Positions 1-12,453 of a stretch of DNA of 64,000 nt are shown one piece after another. This stretch comes from Takakia lepidozioides (taxonomy: Eukaryota > Streptophyta > Takakiopsida > Takakiales > Takakiaceae). Every line of letters starts with the position of its first letter. Position 1 is the stretch's first letter. The notes under the pieces are model-generated. The model searched no databases. It had not been told where the DNA came from and saw nothing but the letters and a program-made list of their open reading frames with translations. Both the position numbers and the translations under genes were made by a program. The DNA is taken from assembly GCA_030704615.1 (NCBI GenBank), contig CM060733.1, forward strand, positions 22,320,001-22,384,000, given 5' to 3'.

Positions 1-1084
1 TCCAGGGCTGCCTTGTTTTGCTGGCTGAAGACACTGAAAAAAAAGAAAATGAACACAACAACAGCAACCATTCTGACCCTGAGGTGAGATATCCTTGTCC
101 CCTCTCATTTTCCTAATGACAGTGTAACAACAGGTGCATCCATCTCCACCCTATCCTGGTTTGAATTCCAGTGTCTTCATTCCATTTTCAAAGGCCTTTT
201 CTACTCCTCACATTTCTGTCCCCTTCAGCAGATACAAGAGACAGTTCCAAAAACTTCACAAAGTCATTCCTAAGTGCCCAAAAAGAGAAGCCCACACTCT
301 TAGAACTTATCTGTCTTATACTCGTGTGAAGCGGGGTTCTGCCTGCCAAGCTGGCACCTCACCATCGCTGTCATCAGCCATATTCAACGCTTCTCCTCAT
401 CTTGATTCCAGTTCTCATCATGTCATGACGGCTTGCTTCATCAGCTGGCAACATCCTTGTGCTTGCCAACCTCTACCCTATCCTTCTACATGTGTACTTC
501 TGCCCTAAGGATGATGTGCTCCTACAGCTCTAAGACAGAAGGCAACTACAAGTCTTAATTACAGATAACTGAGTCGCATCCACACCAGCCTGCACTTCTC
601 ATTCCCCAACAGCTGTTGCTGCGCTCCATCTCTCATAACTGTACTCTTCAAGACAATGGCGGCAGCGGTAGTGCACCGCTCTTAGCACCTGCTCAGCTTT
701 CAAAATTGATTATTACCACGCAGAAAGAGGCACCGCTTCTCTTTGCACAAAATGCCAAGCAGATCCCTTAACGTCGCGCTTTAAGGCAAGCTGATTCACA
801 TGGCGCAGGTGTAAGTTCCCAAGCCAGCCTGCCTGACAACACTACGGCAGCAGCTGTGAAGAGTTGCCCGTCGTCTTCCTCCTCGTTTTCCTCAGCTCGA
901 GTTTCTAGGTTAAACATACGCGACGAAAATCATTCATTCCAAGGATGAAAAATGCTAAGTCATGGAAGTACCTGTAGGCCTGGGTAATTCCCTCCGACAT
1001 TAGTACCAGGCACTCCTTTTTCACCAATGCCGTAATTTGATGCCAACAAAATTTTCAATGTTACTCCCCTGCATTCACACTACA
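1..1084 (-). repeat. 3' LTR of element A (partial)
   Basis: Close match, with many small indels, to 8669-9845. In minus orientation it begins TGTAGTGTGAATGC at 1084, right after a purine-rich tract. Only about half of the ~2.2-kb LTR is in the window. The ORF at 134-508 lies inside this LTR, recurs broken in the other copy, and is not a gene. Confidence 0.85.
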
Positions 1085-1213
1085 TATGTAGTGTGTCTCC
1101 CCTTTTAAGTGTCAGGGTCCTCACTGACCACCTTCATGGCTGATCACCTATTGGTGGTATGAAGGGTTTTAAATCCCTCCTACTTCTTACCCATTCCTTG
1201 TCTGCTCCATCTC

Positions 1214-2213
1214 TCAACCTGCATCTTCGTGCAGCTTCTCCAGTCTTGTGGTGCTTCCTGCATCCTTGTACCCCAAAAAGTCATAGGGTCCCTCCCATGG
1301 AGATGTCATGGAAGACCGCTTTCCAGGTCTCAACATCATTACCTTGCTGTTCTCCATCAACTTGCAATAGGTATGCCCTGTTTGATGCCTTCTTTCATAA
1401 TCTCTTGCCTGTTGACGCTGCCCTTTCTTCACACTCTTTAGCAGCTTTGCCCTCATCTGGTGAGAAGCTGGATTTTCTGCTGCATCATAAGTGTGACCCC
1501 TGCTACAGATCCATCAAAATTTACTGGTGCTGTAAGAAAATGCAACCTGTTGTCAATTCCCAGCCTTGGAATTCTACCAGTAAGTACCTGAAAAGGTGAG
1601 AATCCAGTTGAAGCATGGACACCCATTCTGTAACCAAACAGGGCTTTATAGAGATTCTGATCCCACTCAGTGTCGTTTTCCAACTCCTAAGGTGGTGATG
1701 CTGTTTGAGAGACTTAATGACCTTTCCACCATACCGTTACACTGAGGCCAGTAGGGGCGCTATGCTCCCTCCTATACCGTATTCGCGGCATGCATCTTCA
1801 AACTCACCTCCCCACTCCGTGCCATTGTCAGTGAGCAACGTATGTGGGCAGCTATACCTGTCAATCACTTCTTCCACTAGAAAGCGGGCAGTAAGTGCTG
1901 CTGTATGATCTGCCACTGGTGCAGCCTCTATCCATTTTGAGAAGTGATATTGCCACTAGAAAGTATTGGTTTCCCCTGGTTATAGGCAATGGTCCTGCCG
2001 TGTCAATTGCAACTCTGAAAAACAGATCCACTACTGGAATACTGTGCAGTTTTGAGCTACCTGAGCGCAACACCCTTTCTGTTTAGCCATCTGACATTCG
2101 CCACAGCCTTTGAGTACTTGCCTGATGAGTTTTGTTCTGTCATGCCAGAAATACCGTCGGCATATCTCCTCTTGTGTTCTTCGGACTCCAAAATGGCCCG
2201 TGGCCTTATGCAC
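1214..2213 (-). pseudogene. Integrase remnant of element A
   Basis: Reading leftward: an H2C2 zinc-binding segment (residues HKATGH, then CGEC, about 2031-2213), the start of the catalytic core (VAIDTAGPLP, about 1861-2073), the core end (WDQNLYKALFGYRMGVH, 1453-1683) and a C-terminal segment ending in a GPYDFLGYKD-like motif (1214-1456). The pieces are in different frames and the second catalytic Asp and the Glu are not in a continuous frame. In an active element this would integrate the cDNA; here it is dead. Family assignment rests on motif order and position after RNase H. Confidence 0.75.
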
Positions 2214-3272
2214 TTCATGATTATTGCCTCTCTGTCCGTTCTTGGTGGAACCACCCTTCCCTCAAAGTAGACCTCACCCTTGAGATAGGAGTACTGCCTT
2301 GCCCTGTTGGCTCTTTTGCTCCCTCCTTTGTCAGATAGTCATTGACTTCTCCAAAACATAAGAGATGCATAACTTCCACATCATCAAGTACATCAGGTTG
2401 CCTTTCCTCCTTAACAGCCACTGTATGACTGTCAGAGCTGATGAGAGACCTTTTCCCCCATCTTTCAGCTTCGCGCAATAGTGACATCTGAGTGGCCTTG
2501 GTGGGTGTGCTCCATGGCACCCAGTCCCCTTCATCATCCCTGTTATAAGAAGAAGTGTCTTGTTCGGAACAATGTGGCCCATCACTGTCTGAAGAATAAA
2601 ATGTCTTGGTGGAACACTCACCCCCATGTTCTCTTCAACTGGCCCTTCTGACGAGGAAGTCACCCGAGTTTTTCTTGTTGTTTCTGTGCTTGTAGATTGT
2701 TGAAGGAATGTGTTTCTTGCAAGCTTCCCTCTTCATCGTTTGATCGTTCCTTCACAATTTGCCGGCTGGCTGTACCTTGCTTGGCTCCTGATCACGAGCA
2801 TAAGATCCTCGGGTAATTACATGGATGGTGGGACAAAAGGCCATCAGATCTTCCTCTTCTTTGTTGTTGATTGCAGGATCTCCCTTTTTCCTGCACCCAT
2901 ATCTTTCCAAATACCCTTCCTGACCAGATTGACAGGACTTGATTGATCAATTCCCTTTCCTTGTTTATTGGCAGCCAAAGTCTGTGCAGCAAAAGTCACC
3001 CTTTTTTCCTCCCCATTTGGCATTGTACCTGGTTTCAGTCCTCCTTTCAATACACCATGAGCCTTGGTCAACCTTCCACCTGTGTAAGAGCTATCTATTC
3101 TAGGAACGAACTCAAATGAAAAGTCACCAAGCAAATCTATTCCTATGTGGTGCTCTGAGTACAGCCACCAATATGGGTCCAGATCTGTTTCTAAAGAAAA
3201 ATGACTTCCCAAGTGTTTTTTTGAAATGCCAAAGACCCCACACACATGCATAGTACTCTTCTCTTTTGCAGA
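2214..3272 (-). pseudogene. RNase H-integrase linker of element A, eroded
   Basis: About 1 kb between RNase H and the integrase zinc finger. Minus-strand reading frames of 99, 110 and 135 codons overlap here in different frames. None carries a recognisable catalytic motif. Position says it is the linker of the pol polyprotein, broken by frameshifts. I see no separate gene. Confidence 0.45.
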
Positions 3273-4957
3273 TCATTTCCCCTCTTTCACTGCTATACCC
3301 ACTTGCCTATGAGCCTCTTCTCTCAACTCCTTCTTACCCTCCTTAAATTGAAATAGATAAGCCTTGATGGCACCCCTATCCCACTCTAGTTTAAGAAGAT
3401 AGGCTCCATCCCTTCTTCCTTCCCTTTTCTGTTTGTATAAAGAAGTAGAGTATACCTCGATTTCCTCGGTTTCCTCTGCTGGTCCCACTGGATACCTGCT
3501 TAGCGCATCTACGTTAGCATGCCTAGCACCTGCCCTATGAACAATTTTAAACTCAAAATCTTGTAACATCATGATCCATCTACCCCTGCGTCCATATGCG
3601 TCACTTACCGTTGCCAACCACTCCAGTGGTTTGTGATCAGTCCTGATTACAAAAGGGGTTCCATACAGGTACTGCCGAAAGTGTAATACTCCCCACACCA
3701 GGGCATAGCATTCACCTTCCATAGGGTGATATTTGCGCTGAGCATCAGATAGTACCTTACTGGCGTATGCAATGACCCTCTCCTTTTTATACTCCTTTTG
3801 TGACAAGACTGCCCCTACTCCTTTGATGGACCAGTCAACATCCAAGACAAACGGTCTTGAGAAATCTGGTCTTGCCAGGATGGGAGCAGTTACCAACTTC
3901 ACCTGTAAGGCAGAAAAGGCATTTTGTGCCTCTGCACTCCATATAAACTTCACATCCTTCTTGGTTAGAGTGAACAAGGGTACTGCTACTCCAGCATATC
4001 CTTTGACATAGGGCCTATAGTACCCTGTCATGCCTAAGTAGCTTTTGAGAGCAGTGTGGTTTTTAGGCAAGGGAAACCTTTCAATAGCAGCTATCTTATC
4101 TGGATCAGGCCACGTTCCCTCTTCAGAAACCACATGCCCAAGGAATACCAACTGTAAGTTGGCAAAGTAACATTTGTCTGGATTGAGCCTAAGATTGGCC
4201 TTTCTAACCTTTCTCAGTACTCTCTTTATATGTCCCACATGATCTCCCCAGTCCTTGCTATGGATATTGACGTCATCTACAAAAACTTTAGCGCAATCCT
4301 TGATTTCTTCTTTGAGTACCCTATTCATTGTTCTCTGAAAGGTAGCAGTGGCATTTTTTAGCCCGAATGGCATGACTAGCCATTCATACAATCCCTTCTT
4401 TGTAATCACTATTGTTTTGCTTATGTCTTGGTCGTCCATTTTGATCTGCCAAAAACCAGATTGTAAATCCAGCGCAGAAAACCACTTGGCTTTCCCCAAC
4501 TGGTTTAAAACATCCTGAATTAATGGCATAGGGTAAGAGTCCCTTCTGGTTAAACGGTTTTACTGGCCTAAAATCACCACAAAACCGCTTGGATCCATCC
4601 TTTTTTGGTGGAAGGGTAACTGGACACGACCATTCTGAACTACTCTCTCTCATCTTGCCTTGTGAGATCAAAGTCTCAATTTGTCCTTGGACCTCGTTTT
4701 CCTCCCACTGATAGGCGGCTGGGACGACTTCTGCAAGGGGGAAAGCCTTGAGTATCAATTGTATGTTCCACCTCACTGCAATAACCTAAGTCAGCCTTGC
4801 TAAGAGCAAAACATTCTTGATTTGCTTTTAGCTCTTGCTCCAGCTCTTTCCTTTGTTCAGGAGCGAGCTCTGGGTTGATGTGTAGTCTGGATTTCAGACT
4901 TCTCCAACGACTCTCCATTTCTTCCTCTTGACTGGGTTCTAAACTCATTCCCTCCAC
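3273..4957 (-). pseudogene. Reverse transcriptase-RNase H of element A
   Basis: The longest frame (3273-4529, 418 codons) holds the RT palm from SALDLQSGFWQIKM through MPFGLKNATATFQRTMN to the catalytic FVDDV, then LGHVVSEEG and the connection domain, followed by RNase H with LDVDWS, MEGECYALVWGV, RTDHKPLEWL and HANVDALSRYP. The RT N-terminus (CPVTLPPKKDGSKRF) lies in other frames at 4384-4957, so at least two frameshifts separate it from the core. The role would be reverse transcription and primer removal. The catalytic Asp pairs of RT and RNase H are preserved, but the polyprotein is broken. Confidence 0.85.
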
Positions 4958-5023
4958 CTGGCTACAGAGTTAGCTACTCTCTGTCTTTCCTCCTGTGTTA
5001 CAACCTGATTCCAATCATGGAAA

Positions 5024-5837
5024 TCATCCTCTATTTCTACGTTGTTGTTTCCTAGTTCCATCCCAAGCCTTCTGGTGAGCTTCCTGAATTATAGCGGCAG
5101 CCATGCTGCGTTGGGTCTCTTCCTGAAGGAGTTCAGACATCCCTTGGTCTTCGAACAGGTCCTCCCCTAGGCTGACATCATCTATTATCTCCTCAACATC
5201 TTTCAGTACTGTATCTACCTCCTCACTCTCTTCAGAACCTCCCATCTCCTCATCCTTATCAGATTTAGAGGTGTCAGAACCTGAGGATCCTTCCTCCGTG
5301 TCCTCATACTCTTCCTCTGGCTTTCTTTTTTTTCCCACAAGCCTAGGTACTGCTCATCTGACGTCAGGGTTAAGACATTACCTGCTGACGTACTGCCTGC
5401 ATACCGCACTCTGCTCTCGACCCCTCTATGGCAGGCCATTTTGGTAACTGCAGGCTCATTATAATTTATGGTGTGCAAAGGGAAGTGAGCAAAATCCTTT
5501 CCTGGCCCATAGCGCACACGAATTGTTTCAGCTTCGGTGTCAACTACAGCGCCAAACTTTTTGAGAAAGTCTAATCCCAGCAGCATGTGATATGTATCCG
5601 TGTTCACCACCATAAAGGACAAACGATTGGTCAGCTCTCCTACTTTGACCTTGATGTCCTCAAGTCTGCCCATGCAGTCTCAAGAGCACCAGAGGCTACT
5701 CTGTAATTTACATCCTTACTAGTAATGACAGATCCCATCAGACCAAGATCCCTTACAGTACTCGCGGATATTACTGAGAGCATGGCACCTGTGTCAATCT
5801 GGCCTAATACTTGGTAATCTCCCATTGTAATCATCAC
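5024..5837 (-). pseudogene. Retroviral-type aspartic protease of element A, with acidic linker
   Basis: A QIDTGAMLSVIS active-site motif near 5780-5810 and a LLGLDFLKKFGAVVD-like flap/C-terminal motif near 5560-5600 mark a Ty3-type aspartic protease. The two halves lie in frames starting at 5837 and 5673, so a frameshift divides them. An acidic, Ser/Glu-rich stretch (5024-5338) follows toward RT and looks like a linker. The role would be polyprotein maturation. Confidence 0.7.
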
Positions 5838-5848
5838 ATGAAGTGCCT

Positions 5849-6793
5849 TTACTTACCAGTATAAGCATATGAGATTGTGGGTTCAGCGTGTGCTGAGTAC
5901 AAAGGTTTTGGTACATCCCTCACAACTTCTACACTGTGAGTTGTCTCCCTTTGTTGTACCATTGCCCTTTCCACCACTTTGACCAGCCCTTTCAATTTGT
6001 CTAGCTCTCCGGGCACAGTCATGATCAGATCCATGGGAGACAACGAGATTCTCCCTTTGTAGAAGTGGTTCAAGATTCTGGATTTCGTACCCTCCTTCTA
6101 TGGCAGTCTTGAAATTGTTCTTTGGGTAGATTTCACTCTTGGTCCTGCTTGGCTGTTCACTGCTCTCACTATTCCTTTTGGTGACCCTGTAGGTTCAACA
6201 ATCGGACTCTGGACAGGGATACGTGTCCTTGGAAGTCTGACTTCATTGATACTATTTTGTGACATCAGATTTGTCATTTCTGCGAGTACATCATCCTCAT
6301 CATCATAGAACACATCTACAAAGTTAGTTCCCGGAGTTCCCATCATAGTCTGGTCGAGTTTTCTACTGCACTCACTCTCTGTATGCCCGAGTAGCTTGCA
6401 AAAGTTGCATCTCACACCACACATTTCCGTGGAATGCCCGAACCGGTGACATTTGTCACACTTAGCTGGGGTTCTTCCTTCAGGACAATATGCAGCTATG
6501 TGACCTTCTTTGTGACAAACATTACAAAGGCGAACACGAGGTGGTGTTCTAGATCCCGAGCTTTCTCCTATGACTGGTCCCCTATCAAAGTACTTCTGTA
6601 GGGTAGTGTTCAGCTGATCAAGTCTTCTGTCCACAGGGTTGACAAACACAACTGACTCATCTGTATCATCTCCTTCCAATGGCTCTAGAGGTATTTCCCC
6701 TAACTTTCCCAGGCCCCTTTCAATCTCAATGGCTGCGCGGATGTTTGAACCCCTTCCAATGGACATGCCTGGAGATGCGTCCTGTATCTGCAC
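5849..6793 (-). pseudogene. Gag nucleocapsid remnant of element A (three zinc knuckles)
   Basis: The 231-codon frame at 6098-6793 has three CCHC-type knuckles in a row: CNVCHKEGHIAAYC, CDKCHRFGHSTEMC and CNFCKLLGHTESEC. This is the RNA-binding nucleocapsid end of gag. A further 74-codon frame at 5849-6073 continues toward protease in another frame. The capsid-like N-terminus is not recognisable upstream. Confidence 0.8.
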
Positions 6794-7627
6794 ATAACTT
6801 CCCGTTCACTACCGGTCTTGAACGCAAGAGGCCGCTGGTGTGGGCTTGAAATTATGACCTTGACCCCTATCGAAGTATGTTTGAACGAAGTTCATTACCA
6901 GCTGTTTGATGGTATCCATTCTTAGCCTGATTTCTGCCAAGTCATGATACCAAACTTGGCTGAAATGGCTGCCCTAAAATCCTTCCCAGTTGTCTGGCCT
7001 AGGGTTTTGTTTACGGTACCATTCATCAGCTGTCTCTCAGGTTGAGCCTTGCTACTTTTTGAAAGTTTTTGTCCTCATTTAAATCCCCTGACATCTGTCC
7101 TCTCCTATCTAAATTCTTTCTTCAGTCATTCACATCCTCACTATTCCTCCCATGATAAGGCACATCTATCTAGTTGGGCTGGTCATTTTTCTATACTCTA
7201 GTCGAAGTTCAAACTGTTTCACACCCTAACTCTGACTCTAATTTTCCTGCAACTCCCTTAATGCTGACCTCTATACCACTCCCACTGTCCCATTTTTCGC
7301 AACATCTCTACTCTATACCTCCCCATGTCAACCTCTCGTGCCATGGTATTTATCTTCTCCCACCTTCCTAACTCCTCTTATCCAAGTGCTATGGTTGTTC
7401 TTTCCACCAGTATGTATCACTCTAAGACATAAATCACCATTAGCTATTCTCCAGCAGGGTTGAAGAAGTACAAACAAGGGTCTGCGTGGGCATTTGGTGT
7501 GCGTCTGCTGAAGCAAATCAGCAAATCTCCAAGCTTGGTTCATCAGGAATTAGTGTGTGGTCTCTGCCTACCATCAAGCCTACAATACCAGTCAAATCCC
7601 TAGCTAGTAGAAATCAAGATTAACGAA
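6794..7627 (-). other. 5' leader and eroded gag start of element A
   Basis: No ORF with recognisable motifs. By position it is the untranslated leader plus the decayed gag N-terminus between the PBS and the nucleocapsid segment. Confidence 0.5.
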
Positions 7628-7639
7628 GCTCTGATACCA
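7628..7639 (-). other. Primer-binding site of element A (initiator-Met tRNA type)
   Basis: On the minus strand this reads TGGTATCAGAGC, the classic plant retrotransposon PBS matching the 3' end of initiator Met tRNA. It lies where minus-strand DNA synthesis of element A would start, directly beside the right LTR. Confidence 0.8.
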
Positions 7640-9845
7640 AAAGAAGGGGCGTGAATCCCCTTCTGTATAATTCTAATTGTGCTTCCCTCAATTCTCAGCG
7701 GAGCAAGAAAGAAACGTTCTTCTAATCTGTCCACCTGTCGTCACTTGGCTGTGGGTTTCCCTCAGGTCCTTCGTGATCAGAGTTCAAGCAATCCTCATCC
7801 CGCCGCAGCGGAAGAGAACATGGATGGGAGTCAATGTTGTTCACTCTTGGTTCTACCCTTTTACACAACATCCTCTACCTGCAGGTACAACAACACCACT
7901 ATGCTGCTACGATGTATTCAGTGATGCAATCAGCCTATGTCAGTGATAAAACACTGCCCTTGTGGGCAGTTCCCTTGGTTTGCAACACTCGTAGCCCTTT
8001 TTGTAAGAGATCAACGGTCTAGGTGGGTGGGCAGCTCAGATCTGCCATGAACTGCAGGCCCACAGTTTGATCATCAGGGTTCATGTTCCTTCTTGACCTC
8101 GCCTTTCCATTTGTCCATCCCTCATCAACCCTTTCTCCTTTTCACGTTTCTTTCTCTCACACTCTTTTTCCTTCGTGTGTGGATTCTCACTTTTTTCCAC
8201 ACAGCATGGCTATGATGCATGCAATGCACATCCAGCCAGCATCCAGTGCATCCATCCATTGAAGTCAACCTTGGTCACACAAGACATGATCTTCCCCTCT
8301 GTCAGTCTTTCTCTCTCTCCTCTCTCTCCTCTCTCTCTTCTCTCTCTCTCTCTCTCCCGTGACTGGTCCTTGCACTAATCTTTCCCCAAGTGATCCTATT
8401 TGGCCAAGGTGCTTCACAACCCTTCTACAGATCTCAAATCACACACCCTACCCTGACACTCTCTTTCTCCTCAACTGCAAACATCAATCTTCACATGTTG
8501 AGAACACTTCTAGAATCAGATCCAAACCCCAAAACAGTATTGACTTTCTTTCCCACCACGTCATTCCTTCCTCAGCCCTCCCCCCCCTTCCAAATCCGTT
8601 TCTGACGGACCATCCCTGTTTTCCTCTATCCACCAAGCTAGTTCTCACTGGCTCCACTGTTTTGAACATCCAGGGCTGCCTTGTTTTGGCTGGCTGAAGA
8701 CACTGAAAATAAAGAAATGAACACAAAACAGCAACCATCACCATCTGACCCTGAGGTGAGATATCCTTGTCCCCTCTCATTTTCCTAATGACAAGTGTAA
8801 CAACAGGTGCATCATCTCCACCCTATCTGGTTTGAATTCCAGTGTCTTCATTCCATTTTCAAAGGCCTTTTCTACTCTCCTCACATTTTCTGTCCCCTCA
8901 GCAGATACAAGAGACAGTTCCAAAAACTTCACAAAGTCATTCCTAAGTGCCCAAAAAGAGAAGCCACACTCTTAGGAACTTATCTGTCTTATACTCGTGT
9001 GAAGGCGGTGGTTTCTGCCTGCCAAGCTGGCACCTCCACCATCGCTGTCATCAGCCATTTCAACGCTTCTCCTCATCTTGATTCCAGTTCTCATCATGTC
9101 ATGACGGCTGCTTCATCAAGCTGGCAACATCCTTGTGCTTGCCAACCTCTACCCTATCCTTCTACACATGTGTACTTATGCCCTAAGATTGATGTGCTCC
9201 TACAGCTCTAAGAGACAGAAGGCAAACTACAAGTCTTATTACACAGATAACTCTGAGTCGCATCCACACCAGCCTGCACTTCTCATTCCCCAACAACTGT
9301 TGCGCTGCGCGCCATCTCATCATAACTGTACTCTTCAAGACATGGCGGCAGCGGTAGTGCACCGCTCTTAGCACCTGCTCAGCTTTCAAAATTGATTATT
9401 ACCACGCGAAAGAGGCAAACCACCGCTTCTCTTTGCACAAAATGCCAAGCAGATCCTTAACGTCGCGCTTTAAAGGCAAGCTGATTCACATGGCGCAGGT
9501 GTAAGTTTCCCAAGCCAGCCTGCCTGACAACACTACGGCAGCAGCTGTGAAGATTTGCCCGTCGTCTTCTCCCTCCTCGTTTTCCTCAGCTCCGAGTTTC
9601 TAGGTTGAACATACGCGACGAAAATCATTCATTCCAAGGATGAAAAATGCGCAATGTTATGACTTAGCCATATTTTGTCCTGGCGAGCAAGAGCATGTGT
9701 TCCCATGGAATTACCTGTAGGCCTGGGTAATTCCCTCCTGACATTAGTACCAGGCACTCCTTTTTCATCACCAATGCCGTAATTTTGATGCCCCAACAAA
9801 ATTTTCAATGTTACTACTCTCTTACTCCCCTGCATTCACACTATA
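7640..9845 (-). repeat. 5' LTR of element A
   Basis: Runs from the PBS to a TATAGTGTGAATGC end at about 9845 (the other copy has TGTAGTG, so the TG terminus has changed). The right 1.18 kb aligns with 1-1084. The left 1.03 kb has no counterpart in the window because the other LTR is cut by the window edge. The exact left boundary (7640-7650) is uncertain. A related but diverged LTR lies at about 62270-63723. Confidence 0.75.
8306..8357. repeat. CT-rich microsatellite
   Basis: About 50 bp of imperfect CT/TCTC repeat inside the LTR of element A. Confidence 0.85.
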
Positions 9846-11402
9846 CCTCATGCGAAGCGCATGAAGGCTTTACAACAGCAGTTAGATGTGTACAAACTCA
9901 GAGAGGAGCACACTCTCAGAGGAACCACAAGCCACTTGGTGGATAACCACTTATGTAGGTCTAGTTAGCACAAGGGCCAGTGGAGGGCAAAGCACCATAA
10001 AACTCACCCAAAAGCGAGATGAATGAGCTCAACTGCAAGTGCAGAACATTGCCACAATTACTATAGACAATGTCTATAGTAGGGTAACAGAGTTATAGGA
10101 GGATTTAGACGGACTGCAGACTCAAGTGGAGGACCTAACTTCAGATATCGACAAAAGAGTCTATATACCTGAGGAACAGCTAATCGCTTCTTATTTACAG
10201 CCAGAACTTTGGCTTTCAATCTTCTTCACAGCAGGTGCAGGAGATGCCAATGATACAAGAGCCAGTGGCCATCAACACCACCACAAGTCACTGTGCCAGT
10301 AGCTGACCCTGTTGTTACTACAGCCACACCACTCCACCACAAAGCCTGACGTATGGGGCAATGCTGCTTTTAACCCCCCAAAAACTCCAGCTGAAGGGAG
10401 TACAGTAGGGCTATGATTATGCCCTTCACCAAATTCCAACCAATTCCATTGTGTTGAATTTGGTTTGGAAAGAATTTAGTCCTCCGCAGTCATTCGCACA
10501 TTACTATCAAATCATGCGCATATGGCTGCCAGTGACAACTAGGACTAAAGTTCTTCCGAACAATCGACCAATTGAGGATCATCACTTTGCACAGTACTGA
10601 CCATGTTGAAGGAATTAATTGCTTTCCAAGTTGTACATGGATTCATTTATACCAAGAGCCAAGGAGGTACAAGTATTGGTCTGGATGCGGGTTATACTAC
10701 GCTGCTTGTTTTTTGGTACTTATCACATCGAGCAGCACAAGATGCATCGCGCTTTCTGAGTTATTCAGTGGGGATCATTTGTCTTACCTTCAGTGCCACC
10801 TCATACGTACCTATATGAGGCAAAGTTTATGATACAAAAGGATTCTCAAATTCGTTCCAGGTTTCATGCGGCCTGCAACATTGTGTCAACACAGAAATTC
10901 GGCATTGATGATATTTTCTATAAGGGACATGTGGCAATGGAAATACTGCACAATTCACAAGTCATTGGTACCCCCACTCACCTGGACAGAGAAGGAGCTC
11001 CGGGTCTTCACCAATTTTGCCATACAGCGTTTACAGCAGTTTTAAAATATAACTTCCAGACATGGTAGGACAACATGTATGCCCCAGAGGATTCCACAAA
11101 AAGTTCGACAATTAAAACACCTGAGAGGCGAGGAGATTCTGATACAACTGTTCTCAGCGAACGACTCTTTTGACATGGGAGAAGACTATGCAATTCAGAT
11201 GGCAGAAAAGAAGCGACGGGGTCTCCTATGCCTGAAGGTTACCTCGATATCAGCCTCCAGAGGGCCTCACATATCCAGGTAGTGTTCAATCATCTCCGTC
11301 AACCAGTGACAGACCTCGGGCTCGTACACACAGTCCGCCACGAAACTCTCAACGTCAGAAAGGTGCTCGCTCACAAAGGTTTTCTAATCCCAATGAGTAA
11401 AA
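9846..11402 (+). pseudogene. 3' additional coding region of element C, eroded
   Basis: Frames on the plus strand encode pieces parallel to the extra coding region of element B: PHAK.., LREEHTLRGTTSHLVDNHL, then FNPPKTP, MIMPF, YYQIMRIWLP and GLYYAACF-like segments. Frequent indels break the frame every 100-200 bp. It starts abruptly at the LTR edge of element A, inside the codon series that reads EPHAKR in B. Function unknown; it belongs to a Tat-like retroelement. Confidence 0.75.
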
Positions 11403-11416
11403 CCGTGAGGACACGC

Positions 11417-12453
11417 TTTTTGAGAGGGGAAGGGGTAATGTAGAGGACTGTCTGGACTTTAGACACTTTATACGGAATCTGGGGGTACCCTTAATTTTTG
11501 CACAGACTGAGACCAACAGGAGCCTTAGGGGTGACAACAGCGCACTTTAGGGGGGGTTACATAGCCCGTCACAGCCAACACAGCCAACACAGCCAGACAC
11601 AGTCAACACACTCGTCACACGAACCCAGCCCCACACCAGCCCTCAAAGCCACACAGCCCATCACAGCTGATACAGCCACACAGCCAGTCACAGCCCGACA
11701 CAGCCAAACACAGTCCCAGTTTCACACAGCCAGTCACAGCTTGACACACACTGTCACGACCATAGGGAACGGATAGCAGGACAGGGAACGACTGTGGGGA
11801 ACAACACCTGCGAATGGAACATGTTAGTTCACGGACGACGGTTAGTGAGGAAAACGGTTAGAACAACGGGTAGGAAGATAAAGCTAGGAGCAAGGACTAA
11901 AAGGGGGATTATTATTTTTGGGAGCACTTCGGGGGGGGAATCACTGGTGGAAGGAGAGGAAGGAGCACTTCTGGGGGGACTTCGGACATCACTGGGGGAA
12001 AAGAGGAGAGAGCGTATCTCTGAGCAGAAAGATGGAGAGCACGGAGTAGGAGGAGGATCTGTTGATGCTTAATGAATGCAGGCAGTAGAATTGTAATGTA
12101 GAGCAGATTCGAGACTCCATGGCTTCAGCCTGATACTTGATAGATATTAATCTGATACACACTTCATACTCACACTGTGTAGAGAGATCTGAGTGAAGCT
12201 GTGGAATGAATGGATGAGTTGATGGAATCCGATAAATTGATGAAGCAAACTGATACTTAATTACCAGCAGTAAGGTAACTAGCTAACATGAATGCGGGAA
12301 GGAAAACAAATAGGAAACACCCCCATGATACACTAGCTGTAGGTCATGACTGATTGTTCTGAGCGGGCTGAGTACTTAGAGATTTCCAACTCTTCTATCT
12401 TGGAGTTTCCGCCTCGGATAGCGAACGGGTGGGTGAGTAAAAGCCGCGCGACA
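11417..12453 (+). repeat. Polypurine tract and 3' LTR of element C
   Basis: A purine tract (TTTTGAGAGGGGAAGGGG) ends at about 11435 and the LTR starts TGTAGAGG at 11439. It ends GCGCGACA at 12453, matching the end of B's LTR. Inside are a conserved GGGTACCCTTAATTTTTGC segment (about 11485), a seven-G run and about 200 bp of CACAGCC-type repeats (11560-11760). Beyond 12453 the sequence switches at once to the minus-strand coding region of B, so this LTR marks C's insertion point in B. Confidence 0.8.

Larger units (their letters stand above)
1..9845 (-). mobile_element. Ty3/gypsy LTR retrotransposon A, decayed
   Basis: Two related direct repeats (1-1084 and the right half of 7640-9845) flank gag, protease, RT-RNase H and integrase remnants that read leftward in the usual Ty3/gypsy order. 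The left LTR runs off the window. A primer-binding site lies against the right LTR, and a purine-rich tract (about 1090-1108, minus strand) abuts the left LTR. All coding parts are split by frameshifts and stops, so the copy is non-autonomous. Its right edge interrupts the plus-strand coding remnant of element C, so A inserted after C. Confidence 0.85.

Noticed and set aside
134-508. 124-codon ORF as a gene
   Set aside because: It lies inside an LTR, and the duplicate at 8.8-9.2 kb has it shifted and altered; no motif.
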